Positions 1 to 7,260 of a DNA stretch of 18,007 nucleotides are shown here, one piece after another; position 1 is the stretch's first letter; each line of letters begins with the position of its first letter. This DNA comes from an uncultured Sutterella sp. (lineage in GTDB: Bacteria > Pseudomonadota > Gammaproteobacteria > Burkholderiales > Burkholderiaceae_F): assembly GCA_905192805.1 (NCBI GenBank), contig CAJJMF010000029.1:1-18007 (forward strand), written 5' to 3'. Both the position numbers and the translations under genes were made by a program. The notes below the pieces were generated by a model. That model was not told where the DNA came from. It saw nothing but the letters and a program-made list of their open reading frames with translations, and did no database searches.

Positions 1-595
1 AATCATCCAGATCGCATTCTATATCATCAATCTGAATCGAAGATTTAAGAAAGGTATTTATTTTTTTAGATGAAGCTCTTTTTACTTCTTTACCTTGAAA
101 AATATATGCATCACCACTATTTGGATCTTCTATGAGACATTTTCTGTGCGTCATGCTCATTTTGTATGTCCATACCGTTGGCAATCTATACAACACATTT
201 TTATCCATTAATTCCGGTATTTGTTTTTGGATTCCTTCATATACGGCAATTGCCATTTCATCAACATTAAACTCTAAACCTGATTTTGTTATTCCATAAA
301 ACACAACCCATTGATGATTATCTACTTGTTCAACAATAAGCTTAAGAACGTCACCTTTAAATTGTTTTATTTGTTCGCCATCAAAGTAATCATTATTTTT
401 ATTATTCAGATATATTAATTTATCATCATAAATTATAGATAATAAAATAATTTTATTATCTAAATTTCTTCTGTAAATAGTTTCATGATTCTCGAAATCA
501 ACATCTACATTGCACTTCAGCTCAATCGATTTTTGAAAAATAGGTAAGGTACGCCACTGATTAATTTGGCTTTCACTAATCTCTTGCCGTTCCAT
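1..595 (-). CDS. AT-rich hypothetical protein, C-terminus cut by window edge
   Basis: A minus-strand reading frame opens with ATG at 595 and stays open for 198 codons to the left edge, so only the N-terminal part is seen. It starts MERQEISESQINQWRTLP. An AGAGGA Shine-Dalgarno (601-606 on the plus strand) lies 5 bases before the ATG. In DNA this AT-rich, nearly 200 codons without a stop strongly argues for a real gene. The protein is rich in Ile, Asn, Lys and Asp, looks soluble and shows no signal peptide, membrane segment or recognisable catalytic motif. I do not recognise the family. Base composition and codon use (AAT, ATA, TTA, AAA) differ sharply from every other gene here, which suggests horizontal acquisition. 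Function unknown. Confidence 0.8.
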   Translation of the reverse strand, partial: MERQEISESQINQWRTLPIFQKSIELKCNVDVDFENHETIYRRNLDNKIILLSIIYDDKLIYLNNKNNDYFDGEQIKQFKGDVLKLIVEQVDNHQWVVFYGITKSGLEFNVDEMAIAVYEGIQKQIPELMDKNVLYRLPTVWTYKMSMTHRKCLIEDPNSGDAYIFQGKEVKRASSKKINTFLKSSIQIDDIECDLDD

Positions 596-639
596 AGGAG
601 TCCTCTATACTTAAAACAGTTATAACAAGTGTTCACTCA

Positions 640-667
640 AATATATCAATACATATTTAATAGTCAA
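640..667 (-). promoter_or_regulatory. Putative sigma70 promoter of the AT-rich gene
   Basis: Read on the minus strand, a TTGACT -35 box (plus 662-667) and a TATATT -10 box (plus 640-645) are separated by 16 bases, each matching 5 of 6 consensus positions. Predicted transcription starts near 633, giving a leader of about 38 bases ahead of the ATG at 595. The surrounding DNA is AT-rich, which raises the chance of accidental matches. Confidence 0.5.
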
Positions 668-711
668 TAGGTGTTATCCTTTATAGAGTCTCTTATCATT
701 GATCGACAAAT

Positions 712-747
712 AAAAAAGGCACCAACTTTTTTAAAGTCAGTGCCCTT
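712..747 (-). terminator. Intrinsic terminator of the DUF4332 gene
   Basis: On the minus strand a long stem of about 15 pairs (some G-T) begins AAGGGCACTGAC, turns in an A-rich loop, and ends GTTGGTGCC followed directly by a run of six T. It lies about 50 bases past the stop of the minus-strand gene at 798-1205, as expected for rho-independent termination. It also insulates that gene from the AT-rich gene downstream. Confidence 0.85.
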
Positions 748-797
748 GTCATCTGGCATCTTGAAGGTAGTGAATACCCCCTCAAGTGCTCAACGAA

Positions 798-1205
798 TTA
801 GTATTCGAGCAAAGCGGGAAGCGTCTTCGCTTCAGCCACAAACTTCTGAATTTCCTTCAAAGCGGGAACGCGGTTCACCAAGTTGTACTGCGCGTTCACT
901 TCTTCGATCTTCTTGTGGAGATTTTCTGGAACGCGATGAGCGAGTTCCTTAACCGTGTCCACACCCGCCTTTTCCAAGAGTTCAGCAAACTGAGGGCCGA
1001 CACCCTTGATGCGATAGAGGTCGCAGTGGTTCGCCCACTTCAAAATGAGCTTTTCAGAAATATCGCATTTCTGAGCCAACGCTTTACGTTGGGCAGGCTT
1101 GAGGCAGGCCTGCAATAAATCGGCGTCCGTCTTGATGCCGGCCGCATTCAATTTCTGAGCGTAGCCTTCACCAACGCCTTCGATAGCAACAACTTTATAA
1201 CTCAT
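798..1205 (-). CDS. DUF4332 helix-hairpin-helix protein
   Basis: This 135-residue protein has two helix-hairpin-helix-like repeats: IEGVGEGYAQKLNAAGI at about residues 8-24 and IKGVGPQFAELLEKAGV at about 65-81. That paired architecture is typical of DUF4332, whose HhH units resemble those of nucleic-acid-binding proteins and helicase/polymerase accessory domains. The molecular role of the family is not established, so DNA or RNA binding is inference. There is no signal peptide or membrane segment, so it is probably cytoplasmic. The ATG at 1205 is supported by an AAGGAA Shine-Dalgarno about 9 bases upstream. The gene stands alone, with its own promoter candidate at 1328-1356 and a strong terminator at 712-747, and is divergent from mfd. 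Confidence 0.85.
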   Translation of the reverse strand: MSYKVVAIEGVGEGYAQKLNAAGIKTDADLLQACLKPAQRKALAQKCDISEKLILKWANHCDLYRIKGVGPQFAELLEKAGVDTVKELAHRVPENLHKKIEEVNAQYNLVNRVPALKEIQKFVAEAKTLPALLEY

Positions 1206-1327
1206 GCTTGAAATTCCTTAAAAAAGATGAATACAAAAGCCAAGTAAACCAAGATCGTCTTCTCTGTCCTGAAACACTCTGGAGAGAGGCGTTTCGGGTG
1301 AAAACAATTTCCTTAGATCATAATCTG

Positions 1328-1356
1328 AGTATAACAACGTCATACTCTCTTGTTAA
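1328..1356 (-). promoter_or_regulatory. Putative sigma70 promoter of the DUF4332 gene
   Basis: On the minus strand, TTAACA (plus 1351-1356) and TATACT (plus 1328-1333) are spaced by exactly 17 bases, each 5 of 6 to consensus. Transcription would start near 1321, leaving a leader of about 115 bases before the ATG at 1205. An inverted repeat at 1327-1347 covers the -10 box and part of the spacer, a position suited to a repressor operator. Confidence 0.6.
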
Positions 1357-1466
1357 TGCCTACATTAGGACTAGATAGAAAGATTTCATTTCTGCTGTTT
1401 TCTTTGTATTCAATGCGTTTTAATGCTAATTGAGTGTAATACCACTTTCAAACTAAGGGTAAATAC

Positions 1467-1495
1467 TTGGTATAGCGGTGCGTCACGGTTAAAAT
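1467..1495 (+). promoter_or_regulatory. Putative sigma70 promoter of mfd
   Basis: TTGGTA (1467-1472, 4 of 6) and TAAAAT (1490-1495, 5 of 6) are separated by 17 bases. Predicted transcription starts near 1502, about 36 bases before the mfd start codon. No better candidate was found in this spacer on this strand. Confidence 0.45.
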
Positions 1496-1537
1496 ATGGG
1501 CATTTGCTAACTTTGCACTGATTCGATCGATACCACT

Positions 1538-4500
1538 ATGACGCCACCCTCCTCTTTGATTGGCTCTCTTTTTTCCGATGACCTCTTTCGCACCAAAGCC
1601 GGAGAGCACCGTACGCTCACGCTCAAAAGCCCTGCGCCCGATGCGCTCGGTGTGTTGCAAATGGCTTACCAAACGCGCGAAAAAGGGGAGAAGTTACTCG
1701 TTATCTGTGCTGACTCGATTGATGTCATTCGACTCTCTCAAGAAATCCCGTGGTTTGATCCGACGGTTAAAGTCGTGACGCTACCCGACTGGGAAACGCT
1801 CCCCTACGATGTGCTCTCACCACAGGAAACCATCATCTCAGAGCGCTTAGAGACACTCTATCGGTTAACGGCCTCCCAAGGAGAATCGGTTGACATTGTG
1901 ATTTGCTCGGCACTCACCGCCGCGCAACGCTTAGCACCCGTTGAATTTGTGGTGGGCAATACGTTCTTTTTCTCCGTGGGGGAACGGCTCAAAATTGACG
2001 AATTGCGTGAAGACTTGGTGCGTGCGGGGTACGCCAATGTGCAACAGGTCTTAGCCGCAGGGGAATTTTCGGTCCGTGGGGGACTCATTGACGTCTTCCC
2101 GATGGGTTCCGATAAACCCTTCCGTATTGACCTTTTTGACGATGAAATTGACTCCATCCGTTGGTTTGACATTGAAACCCAACGTTCGATGGAAGCTGTT
2201 GAACGCATTCGTTTACTCCCTGGCCACGAATTCCCAGTGACGGAAAATGCACTCGTGGACTTTAAGCAACGCTGGCGTGCCCGCTTTGCCGGCGACCCAT
2301 TGAAGTCGCTCATTTATAGTGACATCCATAATGGGGTGCTCCCAGCGGGGATTGATTACTATTTACCGCTCTTTTTTGAATCGACGGCGACTCTGGCGGA
2401 CTATTTACGCGAGGGTACGAAAGTCGTTACGTTTGGGGACGTACAAGGGGCGCTCACCGCGTTTATGAAGGATACGCAGTCACGCTACACGATGCTCGTG
2501 GGCGACAAGGCGCGTCCGCCACTGCCACCCACCGACCTGTGGCTCGATGCCGAAGGCTTCTTTGTGAGTTTGGCTAAATTTGCCCGTTTCTCCTTTAAGG
2601 TGGACCCCGAAGAAGCCCTTCAGAGCCGTAACACCTTAAAAGCGGTCACGGTCGATCGTAAGAGTCAAAATCCGCTCGCCAAACTCTTGGTCTTTACCGA
2701 TACGGCGAAATTTGCCAAAAAGCGCACGTTGATTGTGGCAAGCAGCATGGGCCGTATGACAACCATGGGGGAACTCTTCCGCTCCAATGGCTTAACGTAC
2801 CGCGACTACGCCACCTGGGAAGACTTTTTACTTGATGATGCCCCCGTGGGGCTCGTGGTGGGTCCCCTCTTTCAAGGGGCCGAATTAACCCATCCCAAGG
2901 TAGCGATTCTCACCGAAAGTGAGCTCTATTCCTCGAGCCCACGACGCGCTCGTGTACGCGCACAACGCCTCAACGCGAATAACCTCGAAATGCTCGTGCG
3001 CGACGTCTCGGAATTGAAAGTGGGCGACCCGGTCGTTCATTTGGAGCACGGGATTGGTCGCTACCGTGGGTTGGAATTTATCGATACTCCCGACGGGCAG
3101 GCGGAATTTTTAGTGATTGACTACAAAAATGACGCCCGACTCTTCGTGCCGATTGCGAACTTACACCTCATTTCGCGCTACTCGGGTAGCGACGTGGAAA
3201 ACGCCCCCTTACACACGCTGGGACGTGGGGACTGGGAAAAAGCCCGCCGTAAAGCCAGCGAGCAAGTACGCGACACGGCGGCCGAACTCTTACACCTTTA
3301 CGCGCTACGTGAAGCCCGTCAAGGCTTCCAATTTAAGATTGATCCGGCCGAATACGATGCGTTCCGTGAAGGCTTTGCCTTTGAGGAAACGCCCGATCAA
3401 TCGAGCGCCATTAATGCCGTCATTAACGACATGACGAGTGGCAAACCCATGGACCGATTGGTCTGCGGGGACGTGGGTTTTGGGAAAACCGAAGTCGCGT
3501 TGCGCGCCGCGTTTGTCGCGGTCACCTCGGGAAAACAAGTCGCGATTTTGTGCCCCACGACACTGCTGGCTGAGCAGCACGCGCAAACCTTTAAAGATCG
3601 CTTTAGCGCCTGGCCCGTTAAAGTCGCTGAACTCTCGCGCTTTAACACGACTAAAGAAACGACCCGAACGATTGAGGGCATCGCCGAAGGCACGGTCGAC
3701 ATTGTGATCGGGACGCATAAACTCCTAACGGACAAAGTGCACTTCGCGAATTTAGGGCTCGTCGTCATTGATGAAGAGCACCGCTTTGGTGTGCGTCAAA
3801 AAGAAGTACTGAAAAAATTGCGTGCCGAGGTGGACGTGTTAACGCTCACGGCAACGCCGATTCCGCGCACCCTCTCGATGAGTCTAGAAGGAATTCGTGA
3901 CTTCTCCGTGATTGCCACGGCCCCCGAACGACGCTTGGCGGTGAAAACCTTCGTGCAGTCCGAATCGGACGGCATCATGCGTGAAGCCATTATTCGTGAG
4001 TTAAAGCGTGGCGGGCAGGTCTACTTCTTACATAACGAAGTCGAAACCATCGAAAACCGCCGTGAAGCGCTCGAAAAACTCATCCCCGAAGCCCGTATTG
4101 CCGTGGCACACGGTCAGATGAGTGAACGCGAACTGGAGCACGTCATGCGTGACTTCTACCAGCAGCGCTTTAACCTCTTACTCTGTACGACGATTATTGA
4201 AACCGGGATTGACGTGCCGACCGCCAACACGATCATCATCGAGCGTGCGGACAAATTGGGGCTCGCCCAGTTACACCAATTGCGTGGTCGTGTGGGCCGA
4301 AGCCACCACCAAGCGTACGCTTACCTCTTGGTACCGCCTTCGGGTGCCACCACGAAGCAAGCCCAAAAACGCTTGGAAGCGATTCAGTCCTTAGAAGAAC
4401 TCGGTAGTGGCTTTTATTTGGCCATGCATGACTTGGAAATCCGTGGCGCGGGGGCCGTTCTGGGTGAAGCCCAATCGGGCGAAATTACCGAAGTCGGGTT

Positions 4501-5023
4501 TGACCTTTATAACCGCATGTTGATGAATGCGGTGCGTGCGTTAAAGCGTGGGGAAACGCCCGACTTTGAAAGTCCCTTAGTGGCCACGACCGAAATCAAT
4601 CTGCATGCACCTGCACTGTTACCGCAGGACTACATTGCGGACGTGTCGCAACGCCTAGGGTTTTATAAGGAACTCTCAAGTGCCTCAACACTCGACGAGC
4701 TCACGCACGTCACCGAAGCCCTCGCCGATCGGTATGGGAAGTTACCCAGTGCGGCCGAGCGACTCATTCAGACGCATAAGTTGCGCCTGAAATGCGAGGC
4801 CGTGGGGATTCGTAAGATTGATAGTGCCGAAAGTGCGACCGTCATTACCTTTACGGCAAAACCCAACTTGGAGCCGATGCAATTGATTCGCTTCTTGCAG
4901 AGTCGTCGTGATGCAAAGATGATGGGGCCCGAAAAATTACGTATTACGGCCGCGGCCGACACCCCCGATAAGCGCTTAGCACTCATTCAAAACGTGATTG
5001 CCGAGTTGCAAAAGCCGCTCTAA
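1538..5023 (+). CDS. mfd: Transcription-repair coupling factor Mfd
   Basis: Mfd recognises RNA polymerase stalled at DNA lesions, pushes it off by ATP-driven translocation and recruits UvrA for nucleotide excision repair. The 1161-residue length matches the family. The N-terminal third is the UvrB-like, UvrA-contacting part. The RNA-polymerase-interacting domain lies at about 490-555 (GDPVVHLEHGIGRYRG). The RecG-like motor carries Walker A GDVGFGKT at 644-651, the DEEH box at 745-748, TATPIPRT at about 771-778, and motif VI QLRGRVGRSHHQ near 915. The TRCF C-terminal domain occupies roughly the last 150 residues. An in-frame TAA at 1508 with no start codon between makes ATG 1538 the first possible start, although no clear Shine-Dalgarno precedes it. 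It ends in a bidirectional terminator. No key residue is missing; presumably functional. Confidence 0.98.
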   Translation: MTPPSSLIGSLFSDDLFRTKAGEHRTLTLKSPAPDALGVLQMAYQTREKGEKLLVICADSIDVIRLSQEIPWFDPTVKVVTLPDWETLPYDVLSPQETIISERLETLYRLTASQGESVDIVICSALTAAQRLAPVEFVVGNTFFFSVGERLKIDELREDLVRAGYANVQQVLAAGEFSVRGGLIDVFPMGSDKPFRIDLFDDEIDSIRWFDIETQRSMEAVERIRLLPGHEFPVTENALVDFKQRWRARFAGDPLKSLIYSDIHNGVLPAGIDYYLPLFFESTATLADYLREGTKVVTFGDVQGALTAFMKDTQSRYTMLVGDKARPPLPPTDLWLDAEGFFVSLAKFARFSFKVDPEEALQSRNTLKAVTVDRKSQNPLAKLLVFTDTAKFAKKRTLIVASSMGRMTTMGELFRSNGLTYRDYATWEDFLLDDAPVGLVVGPLFQGAELTHPKVAILTESELYSSSPRRARVRAQRLNANNLEMLVRDVSELKVGDPVVHLEHGIGRYRGLEFIDTPDGQAEFLVIDYKNDARLFVPIANLHLISRYSGSDVENAPLHTLGRGDWEKARRKASEQVRDTAAELLHLYALREARQGFQFKIDPAEYDAFREGFAFEETPDQSSAINAVINDMTSGKPMDRLVCGDVGFGKTEVALRAAFVAVTSGKQVAILCPTTLLAEQHAQTFKDRFSAWPVKVAELSRFNTTKETTRTIEGIAEGTVDIVIGTHKLLTDKVHFANLGLVVIDEEHRFGVRQKEVLKKLRAEVDVLTLTATPIPRTLSMSLEGIRDFSVIATAPERRLAVKTFVQSESDGIMREAIIRELKRGGQVYFLHNEVETIENRREALEKLIPEARIAVAHGQMSERELEHVMRDFYQQRFNLLLCTTIIETGIDVPTANTIIIERADKLGLAQLHQLRGRVGRSHHQAYAYLLVPPSGATTKQAQKRLEAIQSLEELGSGFYLAMHDLEIRGAGAVLGEAQSGEITEVGFDLYNRMLMNAVRALKRGETPDFESPLVATTEINLHAPALLPQDYIADVSQRLGFYKELSSASTLDELTHVTEALADRYGKLPSAAERLIQTHKLRLKCEAVGIRKIDSAESATVITFTAKPNLEPMQLIRFLQSRRDAKMMGPEKLRITAAADTPDKRLALIQNVIAELQKPL

Positions 5024-5032
5024 ACAGGGCCC

Positions 5033-5075
5033 AAAAAAACGAGCGTCCACCGCCAACGGGAACGCTCGTTTTTTT
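5033..5075. terminator. Bidirectional intrinsic terminator between mfd and yceD
   Basis: The stem ACGAGCGT (5039-5046) pairs with ACGCTCGT (5062-5069). It is preceded by an A run and followed by a T run, so it can end transcription on both strands. It lies 10 bases after the mfd stop and just past the stop of the convergent gene at 5094-5600. Confidence 0.92.
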
Positions 5076-5093
5076 CTGGCAATGGGTTTGCCA

Positions 5094-5600
5094 TTAATTG
5101 GGTTTAAAGCCTTTTAAGGCCGCCGCAAACGGGTTGGGACGGGCGAGCTCTTCCTCTTCGGTCTCTTCGTAGTCGAACTCACAATCCTCGTGGGTCGCCA
5201 CAGCGGGGAGCGTCAGGAGGGTTTCTTCTTGGACCCAATCGTTCACACTAAAGTTTTTGCTCCCGACGATCACGTCTTCGGACTCTTCGTCCTCATCGAT
5301 CGGCATCGCGTCGGCCTCCGCCTCGGACTTCACTAAGAGAAAACGCACTTCGTTTTCAAAGGGCACCGACACGGGGTGGTTGCACCGGGCGCACGTCAAC
5401 TGTGCCTCCCCTTCAATGCGAAGCACTACCGCGGGGTACTCACGAATTTTTCCTAATCCCGTGGCGACATAGGTGACGCCCCCATTCGTTAACCCCAAGA
5501 CGCTCGAAGCCAATTCGGGCATATCCTCGAGGCTCACTACGCCTTCGAGGGTCCCTTTACTACGCGCTAATTCAAATAAATCCACCGTCAACACTGCCAT
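5094..5600 (-). CDS. yceD: YceD/DUF177 23S rRNA accumulation protein
   Basis: This 168-residue protein belongs to the DUF177/YceD family, which is needed for normal 23S rRNA accumulation and large-subunit biogenesis. It shows the CxxC pair at C70 and C73 (TCARCNHPVSVPF), the acidic stretch MPIDEDEESED in the second half and another acidic cluster near the C-terminus, all typical. The ATG at 5600 has a GAAGGAT Shine-Dalgarno about 8 bases upstream. The family gene normally precedes rpmF (ribosomal protein L32) and plsX. Here the stop is followed at once by a terminator and the convergent mfd, so that linkage is broken. It is divergent from maf, which is the usual betaproteobacterial arrangement. 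No signal peptide; cytoplasmic. Confidence 0.92.
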   Translation of the reverse strand: MAVLTVDLFELARSKGTLEGVVSLEDMPELASSVLGLTNGGVTYVATGLGKIREYPAVVLRIEGEAQLTCARCNHPVSVPFENEVRFLLVKSEAEADAMPIDEDEESEDVIVGSKNFSVNDWVQEETLLTLPAVATHEDCEFDYEETEEEELARPNPFAAALKGFKPN

Positions 5601-5626
5601 AGCGACTATCCTTCAATCTTGCTATA

Positions 5627-5666
5627 GTTCACTCAACGCATTTTTTGCTTAGTGAGCGTTGTGAAC
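5627..5666. repeat. Interrupted inverted repeat in the yceD/maf divergent spacer
   Basis: GTTCAC-tc-AACGC (5627-5639) is the reverse complement of GCGTTGTGAAC (5656-5666) apart from two extra bases in the left arm. The arms flank a 16-base T-rich loop. The element sits in the short region between two divergent genes and could be an operator or a leader hairpin of either transcript. There is no flanking T run on the plus strand that would make it a terminator. Confidence 0.5.
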
Positions 5667-5726
5667 GAGTCCATCTCGTTCCTTGAATTGTCTTAAGTCT
5701 ACCTGTTTTTGAGAGCGAATTTATCC

Positions 5727-6314
5727 ATGCCTTCGTTAATCCTTGCTTCGAGCTCACGTTATCGTCGTGAATTATTGGATCGTCTTCAGGTCCCCTATAC
5801 CTGTGAAAGTCCCGATGTGGATGAGTCGGACTTGCCGGGCGAAACGCCCAAAGCCGCCGCCCTGCGTCTTGCGGAACTCAAAGCTCGCACCGTGGCCCAA
5901 AAGCATCCGGGCGCCGTGGTGATTGGTTCTGACCAAGTGGCGGACTTAATGGGGGTGCGCCTTGGGAAACCCCATACGCGTGAACGCGCCATCGAACAGT
6001 TGCTCGCCATGCAAGGCAACACCGTGGTCTTTACGACCGCCCTGTGTGTGATTGATGCGAACGGTCAAGCGCATACGATCGAATCCAACACGACGGTGAA
6101 GTTACGCACCCTCTCGCGTGAAACGATTGAAGCCTATGTGGACCGTGAAGAACCCTACGATTGCGCTGGGTCTGCCAAGATCGAACGCTTAGGGATTGCG
6201 CTCATGGAAAGCGTCACCTCGGACGATCCCACCTCGTTAATTGGTTTACCGTTGATGAAACTCACCACCCTCTTGGCCAAAGCCGGCCTGGAAGTTCTTC
6301 CCAACATTCGTTAA
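5727..6314 (+). CDS. maf: Maf/YceF-type nucleotide pyrophosphatase
   Basis: Maf proteins hydrolyse non-canonical nucleoside triphosphates; the YceF subgroup acts on 7-methyl-GTP. The protein opens with the family signature LILASSSRYRRELLDRL. It continues with DVDES, VIGSDQVADL with LGKP after it, a central TTALCVI strand and the C-terminal block EPYDCAGSAKIE followed by DPTSLIGLPL. The CAGSAKIE version is the YceF-like form rather than the dTTP/UTP-specific YhdE form, so the 7-methyl-GTP assignment is a subgroup inference. An upstream in-frame TTG at 5709 would add six residues, but ATG 5727 starts exactly at the family's usual N-terminus, giving 195 residues. A SAM methyltransferase gene follows after 30 bases in the same direction, so the two are probably co-transcribed. 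Confidence 0.9.
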   Translation: MPSLILASSSRYRRELLDRLQVPYTCESPDVDESDLPGETPKAAALRLAELKARTVAQKHPGAVVIGSDQVADLMGVRLGKPHTRERAIEQLLAMQGNTVVFTTALCVIDANGQAHTIESNTTVKLRTLSRETIEAYVDREEPYDCAGSAKIERLGIALMESVTSDDPTSLIGLPLMKLTTLLAKAGLEVLPNIR

Positions 6315-6344
6315 GGCATAAACGCGAAAAAGGAGTGAACGGAT

Positions 6345-7217
6345 ATGACGATGGGCACGCTTTACTTATTGCCGACGGTAATTGCTGAGACCCCCTTGGC
6401 TGACACGCTTCCCACCGGGGTCTTAGAGCGTGCTCGTCGTATTCAGCGCTTTTATGTCGAAGCCGCCAAAACCGCTCGGCACTACTTAAAAGCGATCGGA
6501 CATCCGACTCCCATTGCGGAACTCACGATTGAAGAAATTGGGCACGATCCCGATCCGACCTTACTGGATGCGTGGCTCGCTCCGCTCTTAAAGGGCGAAG
6601 ACGCGGCCATCGTGAGCGAATCGGGGTGTCCTGGGATTGCGGACCCGGGCGCACAGCTCGTGCAACGCGCCCATGAATTAGGGATTCGCGTTGTACCCTG
6701 GGTCGGTCCCTCGTCGATTCTGCTTACCTTGATGGCGAGCGGGCTCGATGGGCAACGATTCCGCTTTGTGGGCTACTTACCGATCCAAGACGATGAACGC
6801 TTAGAAGCGCTTCGCCACTTGGAAAGTCAAAGTGCCCAGAGTGAAACGCAAGTCTTTATCGAAACGCCCTATCGCAATCAGCCACTCTTTGGCTTTATGC
6901 TCGAGCACCTCAGTCCCGACACACGACTCTGTGTCGCAGCCGACATTACGGGGCCCAACGAATCCATTCGTACGATGCGCATCGATCGGTGGCGCTCGTG
7001 GGTGGCGGCGAACCCTGACTTTGCGTTAGCCAAAGTGCCGACCGTGTTTGCCCTCTTAGCGGCGCCACGCGGTCGCGCCCCACGCTATGCGCCTCGGGAT
7101 GCCCTAGCAAAAGGCGAAAAGCGAACGGGTGACAAACGCCCATCAAACGCTCCCCATACCAAACGGGCGCCTCATCGCACGAAAGGTCCGTCCACAAAAG
7201 GCACTCGTCGCTCATAG
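6345..7217 (+). CDS. RsmI-like SAM-dependent methyltransferase with basic C-terminal tail
   Basis: This 290-residue protein belongs to the tetrapyrrole methylase fold as used by RsmI, which 2'-O-methylates C1402 of 16S rRNA. Visible motifs are the N-terminal GTLYLLPT strand, the SAM-loop SESGCPGIADPG (91-102), VGPSSILLTLMASGL (about 120-134) and FIETPYRN (171-178). It lacks the usual RsmI opening (TPIGNLxD), so it may be a paralogue with another rRNA or protein target. Residues 241-290 are an Arg/Lys/Pro/Thr-rich, probably disordered tail that could bind nucleic acid. AGGAG at 6331-6335 lies 9 bases before ATG 6345; a second in-frame ATG at 6351 is possible. It lies 30 bases after maf, and only 43 bases separate its stop from the sensor kinase gene, without a terminator. 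Confidence 0.85.
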   Translation: MTMGTLYLLPTVIAETPLADTLPTGVLERARRIQRFYVEAAKTARHYLKAIGHPTPIAELTIEEIGHDPDPTLLDAWLAPLLKGEDAAIVSESGCPGIADPGAQLVQRAHELGIRVVPWVGPSSILLTLMASGLDGQRFRFVGYLPIQDDERLEALRHLESQSAQSETQVFIETPYRNQPLFGFMLEHLSPDTRLCVAADITGPNESIRTMRIDRWRSWVAANPDFALAKVPTVFALLAAPRGRAPRYAPRDALAKGEKRTGDKRPSNAPHTKRAPHRTKGPSTKGTRRS

Positions 7218-7260
7218 GACCACGGTGCGGGTCGGTTAGAATAGTTGTTCATCCTTTGAT

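Larger units (their letters stand above)
1206..1537. other. Divergent intergenic region between DUF4332 gene and mfd
   Basis: This 332-base AT-rich spacer has no credible gene. It holds a minus-strand promoter (1328-1356), a plus-strand promoter (1467-1495), a dyad GAGTAT-N9-ATACTC (1327-1347) overlapping the first, and a hairpin CCTGAAAC/GTTTCGGG (1268-1298) that would fall in the 5' leader of the DUF4332 mRNA. A short minus-strand frame starting inside mfd and running to 1448 is a shadow. Confidence 0.6.

Noticed and set aside
1858..2313. A 151-codon minus-strand frame inside mfd
   Set aside because: Antisense shadow of a well-conserved gene, very rich in Ser and Arg, with no family signature.
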